Source of the DNA: Bolinopsis microptera
Lineage: Eukaryota; Ctenophora; Tentaculata; Lobata; Bolinopsidae
Direction of reading: 5' to 3'
DNA length: 60,000 bases
Assembly: GCF_026151205.1 (NCBI RefSeq)
Contig: NC_087073.1
Coordinates: 15,149,837-15,209,836 of the forward strand
Within the stretch, counting starts at the first letter, position 1, and each line of letters starts with the position of its first letter. The position numbers and the translations under genes are program-made. The notes beneath the pieces are model-generated. The model saw nothing but the letters and a program-made list of their open reading frames with translations, did not search any database and had not been told where the DNA came from. Shown one piece after another: positions 48,801 to 60,000 of this stretch.

Positions 48801-51260
48801 CAATACCAGTGGTGGTCAGTGTAATCACGTAGAAATACAGCGAGTCTATCATAGAGTCCTCCTGTGGGCCACCGGGTTAGTTCACACACTCAGGTATCTG
48901 TTACTCATTATTTTGATGATCAATGGAACGAAAGGTATTCAGGTTTATATTTCAAAGTGATATTTCAAAATCACAAAATCTGTTTGATAAATTGTTTACG
49001 TTCCATTAAAAGTTAATGAAGCATTTAAAAAAGCTTTGATATTATTCGCCCGTTAAAGTTAAAACTTTAAGGAATATCAAATGATGGAGTAGTTCGCTGT
49101 TTATTAGTCTCGTGATTGAGAGTATTAAAACAGTTTTAAAACTTTAACGGGGGAACAATATCAAAGCTTTTTTAAATGTTCCATTAACTTTTAATGGAAC
49201 CTAAACAGTAGTTTATTAAACAACGGTTGATGTAAAGAAATCTATGATGGATGAGATATAAATATCTGACCTTGCTGTATAGATGAAGAATAGTACTCAT
49301 AGTCAGTATATAGACGCAGAGTACCGTGAAAATTATGCACACTTTGATTATTCGTATCGTTTGTAGACCTGGAGGGAGAAATACCGAGTAACAGTTGAGC
49401 CAGGTCCTACATGATTCATCACAGTGTGTCTGAAACTTTGCAGACGCCGACGTGAAATTAAATTTAAATCGGTACCTTGTGGACCAAGTAATTTGTTGCG
49501 AAAGGTTAAAGAATCGCGTTTGACCTCGTTAGAAGTGTAACGCGTTATAATATAATTAAATGATGTCCATATAAATGCTCCTTCGCAGTCTACCTTACAG
49601 TTACAAGATATTAGATACGTATCTATTTACTCGACCCAATATACAATCCGCAGTAATGAGACTATTCTAACATCAACTAAGATGTAAGATACGTTTTACC
49701 CCTGCACGATTCTTATCCAACCATTAACCCGAGATTTAGCCAGTGCCCAGTACATAACGTACCACATGATCGATTAAGCCATATTCTGGCATCATGTGGG
49801 TTCTGGCACCATGCGGGTTCTGGCACCATGCAGGTTCTGGCACCATGCGGGTTCTGGCAACATGCGGGTTCTGGCAACATGCAGTCGGGATCGCATAGTT
49901 TGTAAACCCGTTCACACATGGTGCTCTTCTGGTCATAATACCTTTTTTGCCGCAACCTTTTCATTATTATTTAAATCTAGTTTTTATTTTCCATTTCTAT
50001 TTTACCTACTTATCGTCCATCGATGGGCGTTCCCTTCTTGTCAGGGGTTCGGGGTAATATACATAATATGCATGTGCCATGTATATTGTATAATAATAAT
50101 ATGCATTATCTAACCAGAGAACACAAAACACGAACCTATTCGTCTACTAATCAATCTGATGAGAGCTGAGACACAGCTGGAAAGAGCATCACAGCACACA
50201 TTTAGGAAACACAGCATGAGAGGTATACCCACCAGAGCGTAGAATATACCCACCATTTTCCCCAGTGTTCTGTCAGGGAATAGTGACCCGTATCCTGTAA
50301 TTTTACCAACCTCAAATAGAGTCCCAATTTTACTGATGACAGTAAGTCTTTGTGGTGCATGGTTCTAGGATCCTTAATATTCCTTATATACATGATAATA
50401 ATAGTATTCAAAAGTTCCATCGAATCCAAAAGGCCAAAAGTGTCCAGTAAATTATAAGACATGTTTGGGTAATGAGTCAATGAACAATCGACGCACCGTT
50501 GGAAATAATAAACATTCTAAGGTTATCCACAATATTGTAACTCTTTTGCCTTAACCGTGCGTCAACTGTCAACTGTCCATAGACATATCACTAAGTTTCC
50601 TATTTTTGAATAATTACCATGACATGCAATGCCTGAATAGTAAATATCCTCATACCTATTGTTGATATGATGGTAGAACAGTAATCAAAGGATGTCCAAA
50701 AGTTGAACCTTTCTCCAACTGCGAATTCGTTGTTGTCTTTAAAACATCTCGGCTGGTGAAGTACCAGCAGTTTCTTCCACTCATTATCCTCCAAAACATA
50801 CGAACCCCTTTGGTCTGATAATTTGAAGTTTGGTTGCGATTAACCAATCAATATTCTCTTTTGAAATACTTGAACTTGCACAAGAAGGGGGAGGCAACTC
50901 TTCTCTGCTGTATGAAAATAATTTGCAAACTATAATGCACTTGCTCACCCATCCATCCTTTAAGGTCCTGAAAACGTTGCGCACTTCGTTTAGCTGTGTC
51001 TTCAATGTTACTATTCTCCATCTCCTGATCAATAGTTTATATTAATTTGTTATCCCTAATTAAATTAGTCACCAGACTGCTGAATGTTGATATGTAGAAT
51101 TTCGTGCGACAAGACATTTATTTTGAATTTGGATTTTGGAAATATCGAAGGCATTCTCTTACCATGAAAACTATGGCTGATATGGAGATAAAAACTGCGT
51201 TTAAAGCCACCAGGCCCAGACTTATAGCCAGACCATTGCTCTTTAGAGACTCTTTCAGAT
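45866..51260 (-). CDS. Two-pore-domain potassium channel (K2P/KCNK)
   Basis: Six in-phase exons (minus strand): 51260-51163 (M1), 50788-50656 (extracellular cap, first part of pore loop 1), 50294-50136 (rest of P1, M2), 49368-49271 (M3), 48861-48685 (P2, M4) and 46192-45866 (cytosolic tail, stop at 45866). P1 reads FWTSFDYCSTIISTIGYG across an exon junction, then GKMVGIFYALVGIPLML, typical of K2P. P2 reads SLYFYVITLTTTGIGDI. The family forms dimeric background K+ channels in the plasma membrane. The visible part is 329 residues. The N-terminal exon is not certain: a candidate ends at 51664 before a GTAAGT donor and would join in phase. The acceptor before 50788 is weak. The tail is rich in Asn/Ser with a Lys-rich end. 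Confidence 0.87.
46757..47557. mobile_element. TTAA-ended DNA transposon remnant
   Basis: Ends TTAAGGGGGCATACACCAAAA and its inverse, with about 130 bp of diverged terminal inverted repeat. The outer 20 bp match the foldback at 29361-31540, so both belong to one family. No coding capacity. It sits in the last intron of the K2P gene. Confidence 0.82.
48993..49207. mobile_element. Small inverted-repeat (MITE-like) element
   Basis: About 215 bp with arms of roughly 65 bp: TGTTTACGTTCCATTAAAAG at the left and the inverse at the right with few differences. It lies in the K2P intron between the M3 and P2 exons. No clear target duplication. Confidence 0.7.
49784..49885. repeat. 17-bp minisatellite (TTCTGGCACCATGCGGG)
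   Basis: Six head-to-tail 17-bp copies with one or two substitutions each, in a K2P intron. The open frames across it are a by-product of the repeat. Confidence 0.92.
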
Positions 51261-51957
51261 CTGAAAATAAATCAGTTTATCATAACGATCTCCAGCAATA
51301 TATCGAAATAAAGACTAAGAGTGGTCCAAAGTACGTTTATACGATTAATTATATGAGCACCGATTTTAAGAAAGAAATAAGTACTCAAATTGTGAATAAA
51401 AACCAGCTGCTTTAAAATAGGCCTTTGGACCATGGAAAATAAAAATAATATAATGATAGTTAAATTTAATATGGTGTGGTACTGTTGATATTTGTTTGAC
51501 CAAATTTTCCTATGAAAATAGCATCGAGTAAAATGTTTTTAGCATTCATTTTCGATTACAAAATGTTCAAAAAACCTTATGTATTATGTTCTGCTGTAAA
51601 CCCACCACTTCACAGAAACAGGGATTCATTCCGTTAGAGATTGTATAGTCTCTGGCTACTTACCTACAGAAAAAAATGTGCAAACCCAATGAAGCAATGA
51701 GCTCCAAAAGCCGGTAGAACGATTATGATCAGGAGATAATTTTTTTTTCACTTTGGTCGGTTCACCTGGCCTCTGCACTCATTCTGCTATACTTCGTGCC
51801 CATAATCATCAAGTTAAATCCTGCAGCTAACATCTTGACCCCAACAGTGTAACTATACTTTTTTACCCCGTACAGAATTTATCGCGGCTGAGTTTTGAGC
51901 AACTTAAAGTTAACCATGTAGGCAGCTCCCTCTATTTGGGGATCTCAGTCTTTTAAT

Positions 51958-52246
51958 CAGTGGCGTAACGTTGCCTGTTGGCGCCCCCCTGCCGAAAAAA
52001 GCGCCCCCCTGTTGGCGCCCCCTCCCCTTTTGGTGCCCCTCCCTAAAATTGAACAAATTAGGTGATTTTAGAGAATACGCCGGTAAAATCTCTAAAAAAG
52101 TGTGTATCTAGAGCAAAACGCGCAGTTTTGCTAGTACTTTAGTTAAGTTTTCGAAATTGTCCCACATTCAAACGACGATTTGGCGCCCCCCTAAGACGGC
52201 GCCCCCCTGCACAGCGGGGTCAGCAGGGCCTTTCGTTACGCCACTG
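51958..52246. mobile_element. hAT miniature element with 8-bp target duplication
   Basis: CAGTGGCGTAACG at the left and CGTTACGCCACTG at the right, flanked by CTTTTAAT on both sides (51950-51957 and 52247-52254). It is 289 bp, rich in GCGCCCCCC blocks, with no coding capacity. Confidence 0.88.
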
Positions 52247-52385
52247 CTTTTAATAAGACTAAGTAGCTCTAACCAGAATATAATTTAATTTTAAAGCGAT
52301 GCTTATATTACCCTTAAATTACCACTTACTGAAGATCGAAACTCTAATAGTCTATTAAAATTTAGATAAACCGTTTAAAAATGTT

Positions 52386-52605
52386 GGTGCCCCTCCCTAA
52401 AATTGAACAAATTAGATGATATTAGAGGATACGCCGGTAAAATCTCTAAAAAAGTGTGTTACTAGTACCGTAGTTAAGTTATTCCATTCAAACGACGATT
52501 TGGCCCCCCCCCCTAAGATTGCGCCGGGCGCCCCTCCTTCTCCCCCCCCCCCCCCCCCCCCCCGTACAGCGAGATCGGCGGCACCCTTCGTTACACCATT
52601 GCATG
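52386..52605. mobile_element. Older partial copy of the adjacent hAT miniature element
   Basis: Shares TGGTGCCCCTCCCTAAAATT, then ACGCCGGTAAAATCTCTAAA and CAAACGACGATTTGGC with 51958-52246, and ends in a decayed TTCGTTACACCATTG. Its left end is missing and it contains a long C run. Confidence 0.75.
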
Positions 52606-54265
52606 GCAAGTGGCAACCTTTTTATTTGGAATTGAGTGCTAATTATAAGTAATGTTTTCTAAAGAAAAGGAAAAGATATTGGAATATATTAGTATTAGTA
52701 ATCTAATAGTTTTTTTTAATAACATTGATGCATTGCCATTAGTACGTTTCATGGCTTGTACAGTTGTAGCGCGATGCACTACTGGACCGTTCATCCAATA
52801 AGGATTCTCGCTTCTTCGTTAAATCAGCGAGATGCGCCACTGGGCCACGCCGAGCTATGTGAAGGATTGACATCGTCAATTGACGTTTTGGCTAATGGAT
52901 TTAAAAAGCGTAACACCCTCACACCCTAATGCGTCACGTTGACGTACTAAGCGCGTTTGGTATTAGTAAAGATTTGTACAAGTTAGAGTTAGTATATGAT
53001 ATTATTATAAAAAGGATTTTAGCGACATTTTACTGATTATTTTTTCCCGATCCATGACTCAAAGTGCTAAAGGCACAAAAGAGTCAAGGACAAAGGTTAG
53101 CGATCGAGGTTTTTTTTAAATGTGGTAGCTTTGCGACCGTACCTGCGAGTGTGCGACCGTACGTGCCTGCGAGCACTGTTATCGCCCACGTGACTACCTG
53201 CGCAAAGTTATTTTGCGTGATAATCTGAATTATATAATTGTTGGCGCGCGGCGCTGAACCAACCAAGTACATTATTAATTTCAACATGTACGTATCCCAC
53301 TAGGCACTAATTGATAGCATATTATTATTATTTCGAGTTAGTATTACTATTTTGCACAGATCCGTGTCAGGTTGCATAAATAATAAACATATGGTTACAT
53401 AGAAGTATTACTCTAGTAGCAGGGAGGAATTGAGTGTGCACTTCGATGTACAGAGTTTTTTGCTGCTGAATCGGGTTAAATAGGCCATTGGTAACTCAAA
53501 TCACCGAGGGGCAAATATTGTCTCGCTAGTCCCAACCCTGTGGAGCCACGCCCATATTTCATATTAGGCGCTTATTTGGGAAATTCCTATCTCAGCTTCT
53601 GAAGTGCTTAGAGACTTGAAATTGGGCTTAAAATGACCGCAATACACATGTTTATATTAGCACTATGAAGGTATTAAAGCTCTCAGGGACTTACTTTTTG
53701 AGAAAAATGAAAAAAACTAAATTTTCACTGAGGCGCGATGGCAATGCCAGGCTTTAAGCTACTAAAATTCACGAAGTTGAGTATATAATATTGTGAAAGT
53801 TAAATATTTATTTATATTTTAAATAGTTCTGGGGTTTCCATGTAAGATTTGATGGTGCCAGGTTTGTTCAGGCGTACATGGAAATTATGCGATGAATATA
53901 TAGGTATATAAAAATCATATCAATATAAAAATAGATCAAAAAATAGATCTAAAGATTCACACGGCAGTCAGGGAACTTCCAGACAGGATGCTTTTGAAAC
54001 AGGTATAATTAGCGCTTTTGTAATACAAAGTAGAAATACCTACTTTGTTGCTGTCGTATTATATTCCACTGTGAAACATTGTTTCTTGATTGTACCGTGC
54101 TTACTACTAAATTACAATTTTTGAGTTATCTTTCACAACCTTTGAGATTAACCTACGTAACTGGATACCCTGCCTCTGGAATTCTCAACAGTACTCGACA
54201 GTTATTTTGAAACGTGTACCAATTTCGCCTACTTCTTGGTTCAGCAGTGAAACCTTGTCGTGAAT
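52606..54265. other. Intergenic region before the FEN-like gene
   Basis: No exon or RNA gene recognised. It should contain the promoter of the gene starting at 54266, but no clear core promoter elements were seen. Confidence 0.4.
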
Positions 54266-57200
54266 ATGAATGCTTGGTTTGTTGTCATTCCAGTTGTTAC
54301 TCTTTGGGGTCTTTGTGTGATACTTGGTAAGTTTCAGACGTTACTTTAGCGATTATATTGTTGCTTGAAGTTAGTTCCTATAATCATCAGTGTATTTATT
54401 GATAAGTTATTAGTATCTACGCAGTTTGTATAATAAAGCAATATCGAAGAGCTAAGAGCATCGACTTTCAGGTTGTTTTGTGTTGATATTGTGGTCACGC
54501 AAACAGTGGCTTTTGAGAAGGCAGAGTGCTAGGAGGGTGACATATCATCGTGTTTCAATCAATGCTTTAGATGGTGTAAGTTTGATGGTCGACTCAGTTA
54601 TTTCGAATTTCCTTAAATATTAAGTTCAGTATTGCACTTACTATGAATATCTCTTTCGTGAATATGATATTTTTGTATTTAATTACTTCGTGATGATGGG
54701 TCTAATAAATTTAGGACCTAGAGATTAGTATATCAGAAGATGCTGTTCCCAGAGTGTCTTCTCCACCTCCTGTTGACGATGAAATTCCAGGAGCATCAGG
54801 AATAAATGTAGGTTAAAACAGTCTTCATTAATTACCTAATCAGTTGAGTAGGCTAACCATTTCAAAAATTCTATTCTGGAATTAATTAAATCACTATGAC
54901 GTAGCTTTTAGACTCCTATAATTTACTCATTCGTGCTATTCGGATTTTGTAACGAAAAATGTGTCCTTCAATGTCATTATTTTTTAGATTAGTGAAACGG
55001 GTCCTGAATCCAAATTCAAAGGAATAAGCCTCTTAAAAGAAAGAGCAAAACTTGCAGAAGGCACGAATGCAAACCGAGTATGTGTTTTATGTGAAAAAGA
55101 AGAAAAATATCCAGAGCGTGATTTACGAGGTAAAATAAATTTACTAAATTCTTACAGTAAAATTATAGTAAAGATAGTTACATTTTAGTTAAATACGAAT
55201 CGAATCACGTTTAATTGATCTATGTTTGTTACTAACAGAGTAACTTAAAAGTAGTATTGAGCTTTACTACTGTTTTAAAACGTGACGATACTTAATTCTA
55301 CAGGAGATGACGATAAACGAAAGCTAGTATACGAAGCTGCCATAAAAATGGGAGATAGTAAAGTTCTAAACAACATTGCTAAATGTCCTGACACTTTTCG
55401 CTTCCACAACCAGTCTAAGTCCAATAAAATGAAAAGTCCAAAGCAGTGTTTTAAGAATTATATGAGAACAACCAAACGATTTAAACCAAAATCAACACCG
55501 AAAGATCAATCTCCAGAAGAAGAAGGAAGTTCCTGTGAAACTACAAAGAGAAAACGTGAAAGCACCAGATCTAGATCAGCAAGCGGAGAGATACCTGACC
55601 AACTGAGTAAAAGATCAAAAGCAACAAAATGTTCCATCTGCCAAAAGCATCAAGCAGGATCATGGCCAAATCAAACCTCACATCTATACAGAGTTTCTGA
55701 GATGAAAATGGGAACCACACGGGCTTCAAAATTTTTGAGTGCAATGGCCTTTAACGAAGATCATCTCTACAGGCAATATATTTATTGCCAATCCATAGGT
55801 GACATCCTTGCAGCTGACATTTACTATCACAGTGCATGCATGTGCTCATACCTGCTTTCTTATGAGAGACAGGTTGAAAAACTTATGAACAATTTTCTTA
55901 GAGAAAGTGAAGAGAATATTCACGACGACGGATTGAAGGAGGTATTCGAAAAGCTTGATTTCCAAACTCAAGCTTACAAGCTGACTGATATCACAGACAG
56001 TATAAACAATGTTCTAGATCTTAATTTCAATAATCGAGCTACAAAATTCAATCTAATTAAATACTTTGGAGATGATATATCATTTTCCTATCCTAAAGAC
56101 AGATCTGTGTCTCAGATAGTGTTCAAGTCATCAGTTCCAGTATCTGGAATTATTGAACATAACCTTAGAGATCGTGATGCAATTACGGAATGTGCAAAAA
56201 TCTTGTCAGCTGAGATCAGTTCATACAAGTTTGAATTGGAGGACAGTCTGTGCTTGCCTAGTGATCTGGCTATATCTTTAGAGCGATTCAAAGATGCAAG
56301 ACCGCCTCAATGGTTTAAGTTTATCTCAAAACTTTTCTCTGGCAGAAAAGTGACGCAGGGAGATTCGTGGTTTCTGAAATTTGATGCATCATTTCAGTTC
56401 TTTTCTTGTTGGATCTCTGGTCTTAAGACACCGATGCATTGTGGCATAACACAAGCTGTTCACTGTCTGACTAAGTCAAGAGAACTTATTGATATCATCA
56501 ACAGGTTCGGCTTTGGAACAGGCTACGATTCAATGAAGAGAGACGATATTGAAATGGCTCAGACAGATATCGATACTGCGGGGAAGGATCGATGCCCAGT
56601 CAATAATTCCATAAAACGTGGAATTCCAATCCAAGGAGCTGTGGATAATTTCAACCACAGAGAAAGAACTGATAGAGGAGGAGATGTCAGCAACGACACC
56701 GTTCTTGTCATATGGCAGAATGCAAATGGAAAAGATGAAGATATGGAACCAAGGACTATGAGTAAGCGTGACACGACCAAATACGCTGTGGACAGAAAGC
56801 GGAGTTTGCAGCACACATTACCTTGCCAGCAGCTAATGACGTCGCAGCTTGCTAAAAATTCAGGAGAAATAAACGAGGAGTTCTCGCCAATAACTGATCA
56901 CATACACAAGTACTCAATGTTGACTGAAGTGAACGACGATTTCTTTGCATGGTTTGTTTCCAGACTCAAAGGTGCAAATGATATTCCCAATTTTACTGCT
57001 TTGCTCAGTAAACTAACATCTAGGGAAGTTAGGATGATGACAGCGAAATCATTTATCCCGATACTGCCATATCCCGCAACCTTAATGGACAGCTGCATCA
57101 GAGAGGCGAAACTTTTGGAGCACTATGGTGTGATGAAGGGGTGTACTGTCTCGCAAAAGACATACAACTACTAAAACCGGAAGTTTTCGGGTCAATATTT

Positions 57201-59924
57201 TTAGGTCTTGGCCCGTTCCATTGGAGTAAGATAATCATGGGTGCAATCGGTAAGTGGCTAATTCCCTCAGGAATTGGAGAAGCCCTAAAAAAGTGTGGAG
57301 TCTTTGCAGCTGATGTTGCACTGTCAAGTGTTCTGAAAGGAGGTGATTACATCAAAGCAAAAGACGGTATTAATATGATTGCGGAGTCTATTTTACGCCT
57401 CCAATATGAAGCTTTTCTCGAAAGCGATGAATTTATTTTATGCAAGGAGGAAATTAATCTTGACGATATAGAGTTTGACATTGAACAAGTATTAAAAAAA
57501 GTCTATGATAACTCTGACGAAAACGACTTTGAAAGCTGTTGGGAAAGTTACAAGGTTTCATTGGACAGACTACACAAGGCATTTCTTCAGTTTAAAGGAT
57601 CTAATAGCGGAAATGAAAACTTTCTCTACTGGGAAATTTTTCTGAGAGACATGTTCCCATGTGCAAGAGACTTTGAGGTATCCGTCCGGACTGGAAACTG
57701 GGAGCTGTTTCTCTCTGCAGTGGAAAGGAGCTTAGGAATCTTCTTTGGCACAGGAAAGCCAAATTACAGTAGATATGGAGCCCTCTTTTATCAAGATTGT
57801 TTGGATATACAGAGAAAATTCCCAGCCCTACACAAGCACTTCAAAGACGGGAACTTTGTCTGTTACTTATCAGAGCGCAAAGGAAGTGCAATAGGATTTG
57901 ACCAGGCCCTTGAAAAGGCATACAATTTCACGGCTAAGGCATCTGGTGGTATCATTGGATCAACTCGTCAGAAAGAAACAGTGGCTCTCTGGAATATCAT
58001 CAAACATCACAAAGACTTGTTCGTCTCTTTCCTGAAAGAAACAGCAAGCATTGGTGAACACCAGGGAGAGCTGAACAATCTCCACCACGAGTTCAATCCA
58101 AAGTCAGCAGAGAAGGGTAAGTCCCGAGCAGATAAACTGGTTGCTTACATCAAAACTGTTGGCAATCCGTTTAAAGTTGATAGCCCTGATCAGCTGATTA
58201 ATCTGACAAGTCGTGAAGTCGTGGCGAATCGAGAATACCTACTAGACTGTGTCGAATTTGGACGAGCAAACTATGGCGAATTCGTCCAAGACCGTTTATT
58301 TGATAAAAGCAAGAGCTTGCATGCCTCCATAAGCTTCAAGTATCAGTCTTCTTATATGTCCATTGAATCCAATGTAATGGCTAAAGAGAAGAAGGTTAAG
58401 GTGCTCACAGACGACCAACTAAATACATCTGCAGTGAACTTTATCGAGTATGCAGCATCCAGGGGATGGGGATTGGAGGAACTGATCATTTATCCTTTAA
58501 CTTCACGTCCAGTTTATCTACTAGAGAAAGATTCACTGAAGCAAAAGAAAGCCCCCAAATCAGATCTTGCCAAACAATTGTTACAATTACTTGACAAGGA
58601 ATCGATTGTGGTTAACGAGACCAATCAGTTACCTCATGTAAAAACGACAGCAGTTGTAATTGATTTTATGGCGATTATCAGGAAATGGACATCAGTCAAG
58701 TTAACAGGTGTCAAAACCTTCGGCTCGTTCTGTGAGAAAATTCTGAATAACGTGACTTCATATGGGCAGCAAAGTGAGCAGATACATATTATTCTAGAAA
58801 ACTATAAAGACATGTCTATCAAAGGAGCAGCACGAGTAACCAGGGCAACCAAAGACGGCAATTTGAATGTAGGTGCTGTTTGTGAGGTGGTGTCCGAGGA
58901 ACAGTCCTTACCATCTCCTTTGGATGATTTCTTTGACAGACAGTCCAACAAAATCAGTTATCAGAACTTTTTTGTAGAATATTGCTCTTCTCACTACACA
59001 TCAGAAAAGCCACTATACTTGGCAGGAGGCATAAAATCGGACCCAGATAAATGCACAGTGATTTCAGATGGTGTTATAAATGAAGCGATAGAATTTAGGG
59101 CATCTCACGAAGAGGCTGATGATCGTATTATGTTTTCGATCAGTAAGATTCATGCTTTGTCAACAGAAAGTTGCTGTGTCTCTGTTGTGTCACCTGACAC
59201 AGACATTTTCGTAAACCTTCTTTACTATCTCCAAAGTGCATGGCATGGTCTTAATCTTTACTTGCTCAGAAAGGGTGATTTTAAAGTAAAGACAATACAG
59301 CAAAAAGAATTACATCCTTTACACTTGCTACTGAGCAAAGTCGATTCTAGTCTAGTGAGAAGCCTGCCAGCAGGACACGCATTGACAGGTTGTGACACTG
59401 TCTCAAAAGTTGGCACAAAGTTGGCTTTGTTGAAAGCTCTTAAGCAGTACAGCCATTTCATTACGGATTTTGGATTGGATGTACTTGACGAGGACATGTT
59501 TGAAAAGGCAGAACAATTTTTAGTGAAAGTTGTAGCTAACAAGGCATTCATGAACTGTGCAACTTTTGACGAACTTAGACTAAGAATGCGGCAGCAAACA
59601 AGAAACGTAAGGTTTGTGGATCTTCCATGCTCGTCTAATGAAATAAGGCAGCATATTCGAAGGGCATACTTCCAAGCAAGGTTGTGGCTCGAAGCTGCAA
59701 CAGGGGATGCATCTAAAATCCTTGATGTTACAGAATACGGATACGACATCAACTTATCTCCCACTTGGTTTGTGCCTCCACAAAGACCAATTGATATACC
59801 TGAACCATGTAAATGTAAATCCTGTGTCAGGATCACCTGCCCATGCAGACAGAAACAATATGCATGCTCTAATTATTGCAAATGTGGTGAAATGTGCAAA
59901 AACCCAATCAATAATGTGGAATAG
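54266..59924 (+). CDS. Large FEN/XPG (PIN-like) and CXC-domain protein, frameshifted
   Basis: Five exons: 54266-54326, 54472-54575, 54715-54807, 54988-55129 and 55304-59924, all in phase up to a frameshift between about 57050 and 57140 (frame one ends at 57174; the continuation is open through LWCDEGVYCLAKDIQL). About 1670 residues. Order: hydrophobic N-terminal anchor (FVVIPVVTLWGLCVILGCFV, then a basic stretch); CVLCEKE; a second Cys/His cluster (KCSICQKH, then YHSACMCSYL); a conserved central part; an acidic motif series VVIDFMAII, EEADDR, SPDTDIFV and GCDTVSKVGTKLALLKAL, the order seen in FEN/XPG nucleases; and a C-terminal tesmin/TSO1-like CXC motif (CKCKSC..CPCRQ..CKCGEMC). I recall similar unnamed multi-copy proteins in invertebrates, so it may be transposon-derived. 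Function and transposon status are inference. Confidence 0.68.
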
Positions 59925-60000
59925 GAGATTGAACTTATTTTGAGTTATATGGGCAGATATTGTAATGTCTCTTTGTAAAAGTTCCTAAAAGATGTGTGTG

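Noticed and set aside
49713-49964. Cys/Pro-rich repeat protein on the minus strand
   Set aside because: The apparent QNPHGART repeats are the 17-bp minisatellite read in different frames, inside a K2P intron.
50784-51032. 82-codon minus-strand frame as part of the K2P channel
   Set aside because: It is in the wrong frame for the adjoining channel exons and has no membrane segment. The real exon is 50788-50656 in another frame.

Overview
The window is animal nuclear DNA. It is AT-rich and carries intron-split genes with GT..AG junctions, AATAAA poly(A) signals and dense, nested transposons. The gene families (OTUD7/Cezanne deubiquitinase, SLC24 exchanger, CCDC157, two-pore K+ channel, beta-1,4-GalNAc transferase) are metazoan. 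A compact 469-residue OTUD7 without the A20 finger, R2/NeSL-like retrotransposons and a large repeat-family-like nuclease gene suggest a non-vertebrate. A cnidarian is my best guess, by inference only.

Layout. 1.5-10.5 kb, minus strand: an eight-exon OTUD7-type deubiquitinase. One of its splice acceptors has been expanded into a 13-copy, 53-bp tandem array. 10.6-22 kb: gene-poor DNA with three different LINE remnants, a tRNA-derived SINE head, one lone SLC24 (NCKX) exon on the minus strand and a GC-rich foldback. 22.2-24 kb, plus strand: a C2H2 zinc-finger gene with an in-frame TGA that overlaps a perfect splice donor. 25.6-45.4 kb, plus strand: a CCDC157 homologue of 15 coding exons (769 residues when joined). 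A single-coding-exon Golgi-type glycosyltransferase sits inside its 9-kb intron, beside a four-level nest of mobile elements. 45.7-51.3 kb, minus strand: a two-pore-domain K+ channel, tail to tail with CCDC157. 52-54 kb: hAT miniature elements and unassigned sequence. 54.3-59.9 kb, plus strand: a long spliced gene encoding an N-terminal membrane anchor, Cys/His clusters, an acidic-motif series like the FEN/XPG (PIN-like) nucleases and a C-terminal tesmin/TSO1 CXC motif, with one frameshift.

The genes do not form a pathway. They are neighbours in a compact, transposon-rich locus. I built the exon models by hand: reading phases match at every junction given, and the joined OTUD7 and CCDC157 coding lengths are multiples of three (1410 and 2310 nt). 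Family calls rest on recalled motif similarity and were not checked against a database.
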